A DNA stretch of 64,000 bases, taken from Palsa-504 sp963847965 (GTDB lineage Bacteria > Actinomycetota > Actinomycetes > Streptosporangiales > Streptosporangiaceae). Every line of letters starts with the position of its first letter. Position 1 is the first letter of the stretch. Below, one piece after another: positions 25,624-34,454 of this stretch. Both the position numbers and the translations under genes were made by a program. The notes under the pieces are model-generated. The model searched no databases and had not been told where the DNA came from. It saw nothing but the letters and a program-made list of their open reading frames with translations. The stretch covers positions 1 through 64,000 of the forward strand of contig CAWKCG010000021.1 in assembly GCA_963847965.1 (NCBI GenBank). Reading direction: 5' to 3'.

Positions 25624-27267
25624 GTGGCAGGACACGCGGATGCCGTAGTAGTAGGCGGCGGGCACAACGGGCTGGTCGCGGCGGCCTACCTGGCGCGCGC
25701 CGGGCTGGCGACGGTGGTGTGCGAGCGGCGGGACGTGGTGGGCGGCGCGGCGGTCAGCGAGCACCCGTTCGGCCCCGACTACACGGTGACGTCGCTGTCC
25801 TACGTGGTCTCGCTGATGCCTCCTGAGCTCACCCGGGACCTGCGGCTCGACCAGCACGGGTACCACGTGTACCCGCAGGGGCCCTACTTTGCCCCGCGCG
25901 CGGACGGGCGGTACCTGCGGCTGCCCGACGACCCGGCGCAGCGGCACGCTGAGATCGCCAAGTTCTCGGCGCACGACGCCGACGCCTACCCCCGCTACGA
26001 GCGGCACCTGGCCGACCTCGGCCAGGTGCTCGGGCCGCTGCTGCACCAGATCCCGCCGCGGCTCGGGTCACGGCGGCCGATGGACCTGGTGCGGCAGGCG
26101 CGGCTGCTGACTCAGCTGCGCGGCGTCCGCGAACGCGGCGCGGTCGACGTGACGCGGCTGCTGACCGGAAGCATCGCGGACCTGCTCGACGGGTACTTCG
26201 ACAGCGACGCGCTACTGGGCCTGCTGTCCGTGTCGGGGGTGATCGGGACGTGGGCCGGGCCCCGGTCGTCCGGCACCGCGTACGTCATGCTGCACCACCA
26301 CATCGGCGAGACCGCCTGGGGGTTCCCGCGCGGCGGCATGGGGGCGGTCAGCGGGGCGCTGGCGGGGGCGGCGCAGATGTTCGGCGCTCGGATCAGGACC
26401 GGAGCGGAGGTGGCGCGCATCCGCACCAGGGGCGGCCGCGTCACCGGGGTTTCGCTGGCCCACGGCGAGGAGATCGACGCGCCGGTGGTCGTCACCACCG
26501 CGCACCCGCAGATCTCGTTCCTGCGCCTGATGGACCCTTCAGAGCTGCCCGCCGGCTTCGTGGACGACATCCGCGGCTGGCGCAGCCGCAGCGGCACCGT
26601 GAAGATCAACCTGGCGCTTGACCGGCTGCCGGTGTTCTCCGCGTACTCCGATCCCGACCCTTCGGTCTACGGCGGGACGATCGTGCTGGCCGAGTCGCTC
26701 GACGACATCGAGAACGCGTTCCAGCAGGCCGTCGCGGGAAAGCCTGCCGAACTGCCGTTCGCCGACATCTGCATCCCCAGCGTGTTCGACGACTCGCTGG
26801 CGCCCTCGGGGCAGCACGTCATGTCGATGTTCACCCAGTGGGTGCCGCACACCTACGCCGACTCTCCCGACGAGGGCGAACTGGAAGCGTACGCCGACCG
26901 CGTGCTCGCCCGGGTGGAGGCGGTCGCGCCCGGGTTCACCGGCTCGGTACTGCACCGGCAGGTGATCGGGCCGCACCAGATGCAGGAAGAGTACGGGCTG
27001 GTCGGCGGGAACATCTTCCACGGTGAGCTGTCGCTGGGGCAGATGTTCCACGCCAGGCCCGCGGCGGGCTACGCCGACCTGCGCACCCCCGTCCGCGGCC
27101 TGTACCAGGCCGGGTCGGCCACGCACGGAGGCGGCGGGGTGACCGGCATCCCCGGCCGCAACGTGGTCAGGCAGATCCTCGCCGACCGCCGGACCGAATA
27201 CTGGACCCGGCGGGTCGGGGCGACCGCCCGGAGGGGACAGGCCGGCCGGCGCGCTAGCGCGCAGTGA
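25624..27267 (+). CDS. FAD-dependent oxidoreductase, phytoene dehydrogenase/PYROXD2-like
   Basis: 547 residues from GTG 25624. The N-terminus VVVGGGHNGLVAAAYLARAG is the dinucleotide-binding GxGxxG motif followed by CERRDVVGGAAV. The C-terminal GLYQAGSATHGGGGVTGIPG is the second FAD contact seen in carotenoid desaturase-type enzymes. The middle (WGFPRGGMGAVSGALAGAAQ) also fits the family. The reaction is unknown; PYROXD2-like proteins are poorly characterised. It is divergent from the hydrolase fusion by 120 bases, so they may share control and pathway. Confidence 0.88.
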   Translation: MAGHADAVVVGGGHNGLVAAAYLARAGLATVVCERRDVVGGAAVSEHPFGPDYTVTSLSYVVSLMPPELTRDLRLDQHGYHVYPQGPYFAPRADGRYLRLPDDPAQRHAEIAKFSAHDADAYPRYERHLADLGQVLGPLLHQIPPRLGSRRPMDLVRQARLLTQLRGVRERGAVDVTRLLTGSIADLLDGYFDSDALLGLLSVSGVIGTWAGPRSSGTAYVMLHHHIGETAWGFPRGGMGAVSGALAGAAQMFGARIRTGAEVARIRTRGGRVTGVSLAHGEEIDAPVVVTTAHPQISFLRLMDPSELPAGFVDDIRGWRSRSGTVKINLALDRLPVFSAYSDPDPSVYGGTIVLAESLDDIENAFQQAVAGKPAELPFADICIPSVFDDSLAPSGQHVMSMFTQWVPHTYADSPDEGELEAYADRVLARVEAVAPGFTGSVLHRQVIGPHQMQEEYGLVGGNIFHGELSLGQMFHARPAAGYADLRTPVRGLYQAGSATHGGGGVTGIPGRNVVRQILADRRTEYWTRRVGATARRGQAGRRASAQ

Positions 27268-27729
27268 GCGGCCATCGATCCAGCGCCTGGCCTCGGGCTC
27301 GAGCAATTCCCAGGCCCAGCCGAGCAGCTCAGCTACGGGTCGTTCCCGGACCGGACGCGGGCCGAGCTCGACCGGCGCGGAGCCGTGGGCCGTGTCCTCC
27401 ACCACGCTGGCTGCGATCTGCAACATGGCTGGCTTCTTTCACCTGGATGGGCGGCTGCTGGTAGCGTGCCGGACCGGCGATATCGCAGTCAGTCGCCCGG
27501 CTTACACAGTCCCTGTCAGCTCGGCGACACTCCGGTCCGGACCAGCGTCCGGGTGGGAGTCTGTGGCCGCGGTCATGATGGTGATCTAGCCCGACCCGGC
27601 ATGATGGGTTCGTGGGTACCGGCGGGTACGAGGCATGATTCGTCAGTGCGTGACGGTCATCGGCAAGGGTGTGATGCGCTACACGCGGGGGTGCCGCGGC
27701 GGTTATCGGTAAAGCGCTAGCATGCGGGG
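27268..27729. other. Intergenic, no convincing gene
   Basis: About 460 bases between two convergent ends. A leftward open frame begins at 27426 (MLQIAASVVEDTAHG) but runs on into the antisense strand of the FAD gene, so I do not call it. Base composition falls in 27500-27720, suggesting old non-coding or decayed sequence. Confidence 0.45.
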
Positions 27730-27984
27730 TCATCTAGGCGCGTGAGAACGCACTCCGCAGCGCGTGAGCGTGATTATTAGTAATCCGCCAAAGCGACGGC
27801 CATCGGCGCTGCTTGTCCCCGGCGGTGGGGCAGTTGAACGGTACAGCGCCACGGCGATGAGACAATCGTTCAGCGGGTCGATGATGGCTGCGTTGATGAG
27901 AGCTGCCCAGTAGGAGTTAGTCTGAAGCTCTTCGTAGAATTTCCCTAGATCACCAGTTGCTTCCAGAAGGGTAAGGGCCGCCAT
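27730..27984 (-). CDS. Probable C-terminal part of the FnIII protein, separated by a frame change
   Basis: 84 codons overlapping the end of the next gene in another frame. The helical sequence LTLLEATGDLGKFYEELQTN, then YWAALINAAIIDPLNDCLIA, reads like a folded protein. If one C of the CCC near 27977-27980 is dropped, the upstream protein continues as EAWDGG-LTLLEATGDLG, so this is more likely its displaced C-terminus than a separate gene. An ATG at 27984 would also allow independent translation. The two options cannot be separated here. Confidence 0.5.
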   Translation of the reverse strand: MAALTLLEATGDLGKFYEELQTNSYWAALINAAIIDPLNDCLIAVALYRSTAPPPGTSSADGRRFGGLLIITLTRCGVRSHAPR

Positions 27985-29134
27985 CCCAGGCTTCTATTGC
28001 ACCTTTTACCCCGCGTGCCACCCAAAGATCAGTCGCGAGTTCGGTCAGGCTAAGGATGCATGCAGGAAAGTGCGTGTCAGTGAGTAGGTCTGGCAAAACC
28101 GGTTTTGGCGTTCGCGGTTTTGGCGTTCGCGGTTTTGGCGTTCGCGGTTTTGGCGTTGTCGTGCACACGTACGAGGGGGAGAAGTCGGGATACCAGGCTG
28201 AATCGCCGGCACTGTTGTAGGCCCGGATCTTGAAGCACATGTACGTGCCCGGCGCCAGGCCACCCCAGGTGTAGGCCGTGCTGTTCGCTCCGACATCTCT
28301 GCTGATGACGCCATTGTTGATCTCGAACCCCGTCTGATTGTCAGAGTTGTCCTGCCAGGTCAGCCTGATGTCGTTGGGGTTGATGGCTGTGACGGTCAGG
28401 TTCGATGGGGCACCGGGCGATATTCCGCCGCCTGGCGGCGACGGCTGCGAGTTGGTGACGGTGAATGTCTGGTGGAAGCTGAGAGAGCAGCCGCCGTATT
28501 TCTCGACATACGTGAAGGTGTACGTGCCCGGCGGCGTCGGACCGCTCGGCCCGGTGCCCACGGTCTCCTTATACGAAAAGCTTCCGCTCGCGTCCGCGGT
28601 GGGCGTCTGGTAGCCGGTGAACCACCCCGGCGACCCGTAAGGCAGGGTCGATGTCACCGTTCCGCCCGGCGCCCAATTGTCGCCGGTAATAGTGAAGGTC
28701 GTGCCGACCGGCCCGGCGGCGGGGGTGAAGGATACTGACGGAGCCGGGCACGACGAGGGCGGCGGAGACGAGGCGCCGGTCACATCGAAGTTGGCGACCT
28801 CGAAATAACGACCCTGTTCATCCCAGAAGAGCACCTGATGACTACCCGACGTAGCGTCAGAAGGGATCGCAAAAGAATCTGTGAAGGTACCGCCGCCCGC
28901 CACTACAACCGGGCTGCCCAGGTTGCTGTCGTTATCTCCCCACTCAGCTTGTATTTGGTCGCCCGGCGTCCAGTTGGAGCCCGAGGCGCTGACCGTCGAA
29001 CCCGGAGGGCCCGAGGCAGGGGTTATGACCACCGTGCTGCCACCCTGAGCGAACGCTGCCTGCACGGCCGGTCCCGCGATCAATGACAACGGTACGGCGA
29101 GGACAGCGATGAGAATGAGAAGACGGCGCGACAT
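27950..29134 (-). CDS. Secreted protein with Ig-like and fibronectin type III domains
   Basis: The frame opens at 29209, but ATG 29134 starts a clear signal peptide (RRLLILIAVLAVPLSLIAG, then AQAAFAQ-like cleavage region), giving 394 residues. Two IPT/TIG-like repeats follow (VVITPASGPPGSTVSASGSN; SVSFTPAAGPVGTTFTITGD), then an FnIII domain (PSNLTVTAINPNDIRLTWQD; TYMCFKIRAYNSAGDSAW). Next comes a TPKPR repeat linker and a helical end that seems to continue in another frame. It is probably a cell-surface or matrix protein. It is divergent from the nSTAND gene. Confidence 0.8.
   Translation of the reverse strand: MSRRLLILIAVLAVPLSLIAGPAVQAAFAQGGSTVVITPASGPPGSTVSASGSNWTPGDQIQAEWGDNDSNLGSPVVVAGGGTFTDSFAIPSDATSGSHQVLFWDEQGRYFEVANFDVTGASSPPPSSCPAPSVSFTPAAGPVGTTFTITGDNWAPGGTVTSTLPYGSPGWFTGYQTPTADASGSFSYKETVGTGPSGPTPPGTYTFTYVEKYGGCSLSFHQTFTVTNSQPSPPGGGISPGAPSNLTVTAINPNDIRLTWQDNSDNQTGFEINNGVISRDVGANSTAYTWGGLAPGTYMCFKIRAYNSAGDSAWYPDFSPSYVCTTTPKPRTPKPRTPKPRTPKPVLPDLLTDTHFPACILSLTELATDLWVARGVKGAIEAWDGGPYPSGSNW
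28101..28160 (-). repeat. 15-bp tandem repeat, four copies
   Basis: GGTTTTGGCGTTCGC is repeated three times without change (28101-28145), followed by a diverged fourth unit to 28160. On the minus strand it encodes the linker TPKPR repeated, typical of a flexible spacer in surface proteins. Copy number may vary between strains. Confidence 0.9.
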
Positions 29135-29437
29135 GATGACCCCTCCCCTGCCGAATGCCGCCTGGCTGGCGACGAAGGCGAAAAGGACTGGGCGAGCGAC
29201 CCGCGCCACCCCCTCAAGGGCGCAGCTATCGCATCATCCGAGCGCGATCTCCCAAGGTGCTCCCCTGCCTCTTCCGGCCTGCCTCTTCCGGCTAGGTCAG
29301 GACATCAGGATGCGGGTCCGCTGGGAAGGCGTACGGGTAATACCCGTACAAGCCCGTACGGGATGGGAAACACCTGTACCAAATTACTCGAGCGGACTAG
29401 CGTGGGCGGCGGCAGAAGTATCCGAAGGGGGGTACAC

Positions 29438-32400
29438 ATGTCGGATGGAGTACGCAGCCGTGGGAGGCCAGCCGAACCTAGCCGAACCGATCCTGGGCGG
29501 ATAGGCACGCGTGAGGAGTTCGCGCGGGAGCTTACGCTGCTCCGCGAGCGGGCTGGTCTGACCGTACGCGATGTCGCGAAGGCGATTGGGGTTCCGGACA
29601 GCACAGTCGGCGGTTATTTCAGCGGCCGGTACCTGCCCGGGCTCAAGCCTCGCGGCCAGTTCCAGAGCCTGCTCGAGGCGTGCGGCGAGACGGACCCGGC
29701 AGCGACCGAGGAGTGGCTGGAAGCGTTAAGCCGCGTCCGCCGGGCCCCCGGCAGGCGACCCGCGAGCTCACCGGCTCCGTACCGCGGACTGGCCAGCTTC
29801 CAGCCCGAGGATGCCGAGTGGTTCTACGGGCGCCAGAACCTGACAGACCACCTGATCGGCCATCTCCGGAAGTTGTACCCGACCGGCGGCGTCCTGGTGG
29901 CCGTCGGGCCGTCGGGTGCGGGCAAGTCTTCCTTGCTGCGGGCCGGGATGATCCCCGCGATCAAGGCGGGGGCAGTAGGCGTACCCGGATCCCAGGACTG
30001 GCCAGTTGCCCTGGTCACCCCCGGCAGCGGGCCAGGGCAGGAGTTCGCCCGGCAGCTGGCCACGCTGATCAGCACCCGACAGGGCGACCACGCGGTGCTG
30101 GTGGTGGATCAGTTCGAGGAGATCTTTACCACGTGCCAGGACGAGGCCGAACGCCATGCCGCCATCGCAACGCTGTCCACCGCGGCAGAATCACGGACCC
30201 TCGTGGTCCTAGGATTGCGCGCGGACTTTTACCCGCACGCGCTCAGGTATCCGATGCTGGTGCCCGCTTTGCAGGAACACCAGGTCGTGGTCGGCCCGAT
30301 GACCGACGCGGAGCTGCGCAGCGTGATCGTCGAACCTGCGCGCAAGGCGAACCTCGCCATCGAAGACGGCCTCATCGAGGTACTGCTTCGGGATCTGGAC
30401 GGCCATGCCCAGAGCACCGGCGACCTTCCGCTGCTCTCCCATGCCCTGCTGACCACGTGGGAACGCAGCCGCAAAGGCAGGCTCACGGTCGCGGACTACG
30501 AGGACAGCGGAGGAATTCACGGGGCGGTCGCCCGGACAGCCGAGGAGGCGTACAGCGAGCTCACGGACGCCCAGCGCGCCCTGGCCCAGCAGATCTTCGT
30601 CCGCCTGGTCCATGTCGGCGACGACACTGCCGATACCCGCCGCCGCGTGTCCGCGAGCGAGCTGTTGTCCAGCGATGGCGACGCACGGCCAGTGCTGGAT
30701 CTGTTCATCGAGCGGCGTCTGATCACCGCCGGAACCGACCAAGTCGAGATCGCCCATGAGGCCCTCTTGTCGGCCTGGCCGCGGCTGCGCGGCTGGATCG
30801 ATGCCGACCGGGACGGAATAAGAGTCCGGGGCCAGCTAGGTGTTTCAACCCGCATCTGGCAGGATTCCGGCCGCGATCAGAGCACGCTGTATCGCGGAGC
30901 GCGCCTGATCGCCGTGCGCGAGTGGGCCTCAGATCCACGCAACGGCGGCAGCCTCAGCGTCCTCGAGCGCGCGTTTGTCCAGGCCAGCGCCGAACAGATG
31001 CTTACCGAAGAGCGAGCCGTGCGGCGCCGCACCCGGCGCCTGCAGCGGCTCGTGGCCGCGCTGGCCGTCCTGTCAGTCGTGGCGGTCCTGCTCGCCTTCT
31101 TCGCCTTCCAGCAAAAACAGGCCGCGACATATCAGCGCGACCTCGCCATCTCCCGCCAGGTAGCCACCGATGCCAATCAACTCCGCGCCACCGACGTGAA
31201 CCTGGCGATGCAGTTGTCGCTCGCCGCGTACGATGTCGCGCCGACACCGGAGGCGCGGTCAAGCCTGCTGGAGTCGTACGCCAGCCCGGCTGTCACCCGG
31301 ATACTCGGGCCGTCCGGAGTCATGCAGTCCGTTGCCTTCAGTCCTGACGGACGCTTGATGGCGGCCGGCGGCGAAGACTCCACGATAAGGCTCTGGAACG
31401 TCGCCAACCTCGGCCGTCCGATACCGCTCGGCCAGCCGTTGAACAAGAACAACGGCACCGTCTTCTCCGTCGCCTTCAGTCCGGATGGCAGCACTCTCGC
31501 GAGCGGCGGCGCGGACAAGACGGTGCGGTTGTGGAACGTCACTGACCCGGCCCGGCCGGTGCCGTGGACAGCACCGCTCACCGGTCCGGCCAACACGGTG
31601 TATTCGGTGGCGTTCAGTCCAGAAGGCACGATTCTCGCCGCTGGCAGCGCCGATGACCGGATCTGGCTCTGGGATGTCGCCAACCCCCGCAACCCGGTCC
31701 GTATCGGCCAGCCGCTGCGAGGTCCCGCGGGCTACGTACAGTCGGTCGCGTTCAGCCCGGACGGACGTTCCCTCGCGGCCGGATGCGCGGACGGGACCGT
31801 GTGGCTGTGGAACATCTCCGTTCCCGCCCATCCGGTCCGGATCGGGCCGGTTACCGACGCTGCCAAGGCCGTGTTCGCGGTCGCGTTCAGCCCGGACGGA
31901 CGGACCCTGGCCGCGGGCAGCGCGGATGACACGGTCCGCCTGTGGAACGTCGCGGTTCCGGGTCATCCGGTTCCGGATGGCACGCCGCTGACCGGCCCGG
32001 CCGGCTGGGTCAACTCGGTTGCGTTTAGTCCAGATGGCCAGAGCCTCGCGGTGGGGAGTTCCGATAGCAAGGTCTGGGTCTGGGATCTCGCCACCCGGCA
32101 CGTGACCATGACGCTCCCGCATCCGGCACCGGTAACCACGGTGCTGTTCCTGCATAACGGCCACACGATCGCGACCAGCGCCGCCGACGGCGTGGCTAGG
32201 GTGTGGCAGATCCCGGGCCCCATGATCAGCGAATCGGCCGAGCCAGTATTCGCGATTTCCTTCGCGCGCGGCCACGTTCTCGGCGTCATAGGCTCCGACA
32301 ACACCGCCAGGCTCTGGAATGTCACCAACCCGCGGCAGCCAGTCCCGATCGGACCGGTCCTGGAGGACGTAACGAGAAGCGCGCTATCCTCCGGGGCGGG

Positions 32401-33262
32401 CGCGCTCAGCCCAGACGGGAAAACCCTGGTGGCCTGCGCCAGTGGCGCCAGCTGCCAGGTCTGGGATACGGGCGAACCCGGTGAGGCGCTGCCGGTGGCC
32501 CGGCTCCGGGGACCCGCTACGGGCATTCAGTTCGCGGAATTCAGTCCGGACGGGCACCTGCTCGCGGTCACCGGGAACGACGGCACCGTTTGGCTATGGA
32601 ACATGACCGATCCCAGCGCGCCGGTACTGACCGGCAAGCCCCTCACAGGCCCGTCGAACTACGGGCTCGACATCGCGTTCAGCCCCAGCGGGCGGCTCCT
32701 CGCCCTCGCGGACGCGGACAAGTTCGTCTACCTGTGGAACATAACGGACCCGAGCCGGCCCATCGCCATCAGACCCCTCGCGGGAGCCGGCAGTTACGTC
32801 TACTCCGTGGCCTTCAGCCCAGACGGCGACATCCTCGCCGAAGGGAGCGCCGACGACGAGGTCCGCCTCTGGGACATCAGCGATCTCCGGCATCCAGTCA
32901 TGCTCGGCAAACCGCTGACCGGCCCCGCCAACTATGTCTACTCCGTGACGTTCAGCCCGGACGGGCATACCCTCGCCGCGACCGCCGGCGACGGTTCGAT
33001 CTGGCTCTGGGACGTCACCACGACGACCCAGCCAAGCCTGCTGGCCACGCTGACCGGCCCGGTCGGCGCCGTATACATCGATGCGTTCGACGGCAACCGC
33101 GATGTGCTCGCGACCGCGGGAAACGACGGTACCGTCCGCCTCTGGAACACCGACACCAGCCAGGTGGCCGCGTACATCTGCTCGATCGCGGGCGATGGCA
33201 TCACCAGAACCGAATGGGAGACGTACCTCCCCGGGCTGGCCTATAACCCGCCGTGCCGGTAA
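29438..33262 (+). CDS. nSTAND1-type NTPase with N-terminal XRE HTH, transmembrane helix and WD40 repeats
   Basis: 1274 residues from ATG 29438 with GAAGGGGGG upstream. Residues of about 25-75 form an XRE HTH (LRERAGLTVRDVAKAIGVPD). Then comes a STAND NTPase: AVGPSGAGKSSLLRAGMIPA (Walker A, about 157), AVLVVDQFEEIFTTC (Walker B, about 220) and helical sensor regions to about 500. RLVAALAVLSVVAVLLAFFA at about 540 is a membrane helix. The rest has about fourteen WD40 blades with the signature SVAFSPDGRxLAAGSxDxxV. Such proteins are signalling switches or immune-type sensors in actinomycetes. The ligand is unknown. No effector domain beyond the HTH and the membrane anchor is visible. Confidence 0.9.
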   Translation: MSDGVRSRGRPAEPSRTDPGRIGTREEFARELTLLRERAGLTVRDVAKAIGVPDSTVGGYFSGRYLPGLKPRGQFQSLLEACGETDPAATEEWLEALSRVRRAPGRRPASSPAPYRGLASFQPEDAEWFYGRQNLTDHLIGHLRKLYPTGGVLVAVGPSGAGKSSLLRAGMIPAIKAGAVGVPGSQDWPVALVTPGSGPGQEFARQLATLISTRQGDHAVLVVDQFEEIFTTCQDEAERHAAIATLSTAAESRTLVVLGLRADFYPHALRYPMLVPALQEHQVVVGPMTDAELRSVIVEPARKANLAIEDGLIEVLLRDLDGHAQSTGDLPLLSHALLTTWERSRKGRLTVADYEDSGGIHGAVARTAEEAYSELTDAQRALAQQIFVRLVHVGDDTADTRRRVSASELLSSDGDARPVLDLFIERRLITAGTDQVEIAHEALLSAWPRLRGWIDADRDGIRVRGQLGVSTRIWQDSGRDQSTLYRGARLIAVREWASDPRNGGSLSVLERAFVQASAEQMLTEERAVRRRTRRLQRLVAALAVLSVVAVLLAFFAFQQKQAATYQRDLAISRQVATDANQLRATDVNLAMQLSLAAYDVAPTPEARSSLLESYASPAVTRILGPSGVMQSVAFSPDGRLMAAGGEDSTIRLWNVANLGRPIPLGQPLNKNNGTVFSVAFSPDGSTLASGGADKTVRLWNVTDPARPVPWTAPLTGPANTVYSVAFSPEGTILAAGSADDRIWLWDVANPRNPVRIGQPLRGPAGYVQSVAFSPDGRSLAAGCADGTVWLWNISVPAHPVRIGPVTDAAKAVFAVAFSPDGRTLAAGSADDTVRLWNVAVPGHPVPDGTPLTGPAGWVNSVAFSPDGQSLAVGSSDSKVWVWDLATRHVTMTLPHPAPVTTVLFLHNGHTIATSAADGVARVWQIPGPMISESAEPVFAISFARGHVLGVIGSDNTARLWNVTNPRQPVPIGPVLEDVTRSALSSGAGALSPDGKTLVACASGASCQVWDTGEPGEALPVARLRGPATGIQFAEFSPDGHLLAVTGNDGTVWLWNMTDPSAPVLTGKPLTGPSNYGLDIAFSPSGRLLALADADKFVYLWNITDPSRPIAIRPLAGAGSYVYSVAFSPDGDILAEGSADDEVRLWDISDLRHPVMLGKPLTGPANYVYSVTFSPDGHTLAATAGDGSIWLWDVTTTTQPSLLATLTGPVGAVYIDAFDGNRDVLATAGNDGTVRLWNTDTSQVAAYICSIAGDGITRTEWETYLPGLAYNPPCR

Positions 33263-33426
33263 TCGCCCGGGGACCCACACCAACCCGGGGACCCGCACCA
33301 AGGGGTCACGGCGCCCTGTCCGCGGCGGAAGCGGAATCTCCCTTAGGGTGATCAGGTCGGGTCGCTTCTGGCGGGACCAGTGGTGCCTGATGGTGGTGGC
33401 CTGATCCGAGAGTTCTGGAGGATGTC

Positions 33427-34395
33427 ATGACGGCAGCCGGGCCGGGGGTCAGCGCGATGCGGCAGACGATGGATGGCCAGGCCGCGGCGCTAGCGGGGAT
33501 GTTGGCTGACGAGGCGCCCGTCATGGCGGTGGCCGAGCGGCTGCGCGGCCGCCGGGTGCTGGCGATCGGCACCGGAACCAGCTGGCACGCGGCCAGCCAG
33601 GCCGCCATCTTGCTGCGCGCGTCCGGGCAGGACGCCTGGGCCTCGCAGTCTGCCGATGCCGCGGTGGACGGCCCGCTGCCCGGGGAAGACGGCGCGCTGC
33701 TGGTTTTCACCCACACCGGCGCCAAGCGGTACTCCGCGCAGGCGGCGCAGCGCGCCCGCTCCCGGGGCGCGGAGATCGTCCAGATCTCCGGGGAGGGCGT
33801 GCAGGGTGCGGACCTGGTGACGGTGGAGCAGGAACGCTCGTCGGCGTACACGGCCAGCCATCTGGGGGCGCTGCTGCGCGCGGCGCAGCTGGCGCGGGTG
33901 CTGGGTGCCGATCTTCCCGGGCTGGGCGAGGTCCCGGCGGCCGTCGACGATGCCTGGCGCAACCCGGAGGGTTATCTCCTGTCGCCGCCGGCCCGGCTGA
34001 TCGAGTTCATCGGCGGCGGCATCAACCAGTGGACCGCTGCCGAGGGCGCGCTGAAGATCCGCGAGGCCGCCTACGTGGCCAGCGAGGGACTGGCGGTGGA
34101 GCAGTTCCTCCACGGGCCCTCGGTCGCCCTTGGACCCGATGACCGGCTCGTCTGCCTCGACGGGGGCGGGGCCTGGCCGGCGCGGCTCGCCGAGGTGGCC
34201 GGCGCGGCTGAGGAGGCGGGCGTGCCGGTGACCCGGATTGCCGATGACCGGCTGGGCGAGCTCTTGTCGATTTTCCCGCTTACCGTGGCCGTGCAGCGGA
34301 TCGCGCTGGAGTCCGCTGAGATCCTCGGCATCGACCCTGACTCCTTCGGGCTGGACCAGCCGGGCCATCAGGGCTGGGATCGGCTCGAGCTATAA
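33427..34395 (+). CDS. SIS domain-containing protein (phosphosugar isomerase/deaminase type)
   Basis: 322 residues with GGAGGATGTC before the ATG. Two SIS domains are visible: RVLAIGTGTSWHAASQAAIL with GALLVFTHTGAKRYSAQAAQ, and LIEFIGGGINQWTAAEGALK followed by AVEQFLHGPSVALGPDDRL. The second resembles the isomerase half of GlmS (the LKIREAAYV and FLHGP elements), but there is no glutaminase domain. It probably binds or isomerises an aminosugar phosphate. It is convergent with glgC. Confidence 0.85.
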   Translation: MTAAGPGVSAMRQTMDGQAAALAGMLADEAPVMAVAERLRGRRVLAIGTGTSWHAASQAAILLRASGQDAWASQSADAAVDGPLPGEDGALLVFTHTGAKRYSAQAAQRARSRGAEIVQISGEGVQGADLVTVEQERSSAYTASHLGALLRAAQLARVLGADLPGLGEVPAAVDDAWRNPEGYLLSPPARLIEFIGGGINQWTAAEGALKIREAAYVASEGLAVEQFLHGPSVALGPDDRLVCLDGGGAWPARLAEVAGAAEEAGVPVTRIADDRLGELLSIFPLTVAVQRIALESAEILGIDPDSFGLDQPGHQGWDRLEL

Positions 34396-34454
34396 GCGCG
34401 AGTGCGTGGTGCCCCAGCGGCCGGGGACCGGGATCGGCGCAGGCAGACCAGTGG

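Noticed and set aside
27950..28160. Possible CRISPR-like short repeats
   Set aside because: Units are 15 bp, directly adjacent, without spacers, and encode a protein linker.
31259..32275. 338-codon minus-strand frame over the WD40 repeats
   Set aside because: Periodic shadow of the WD40 repeats on the plus strand.
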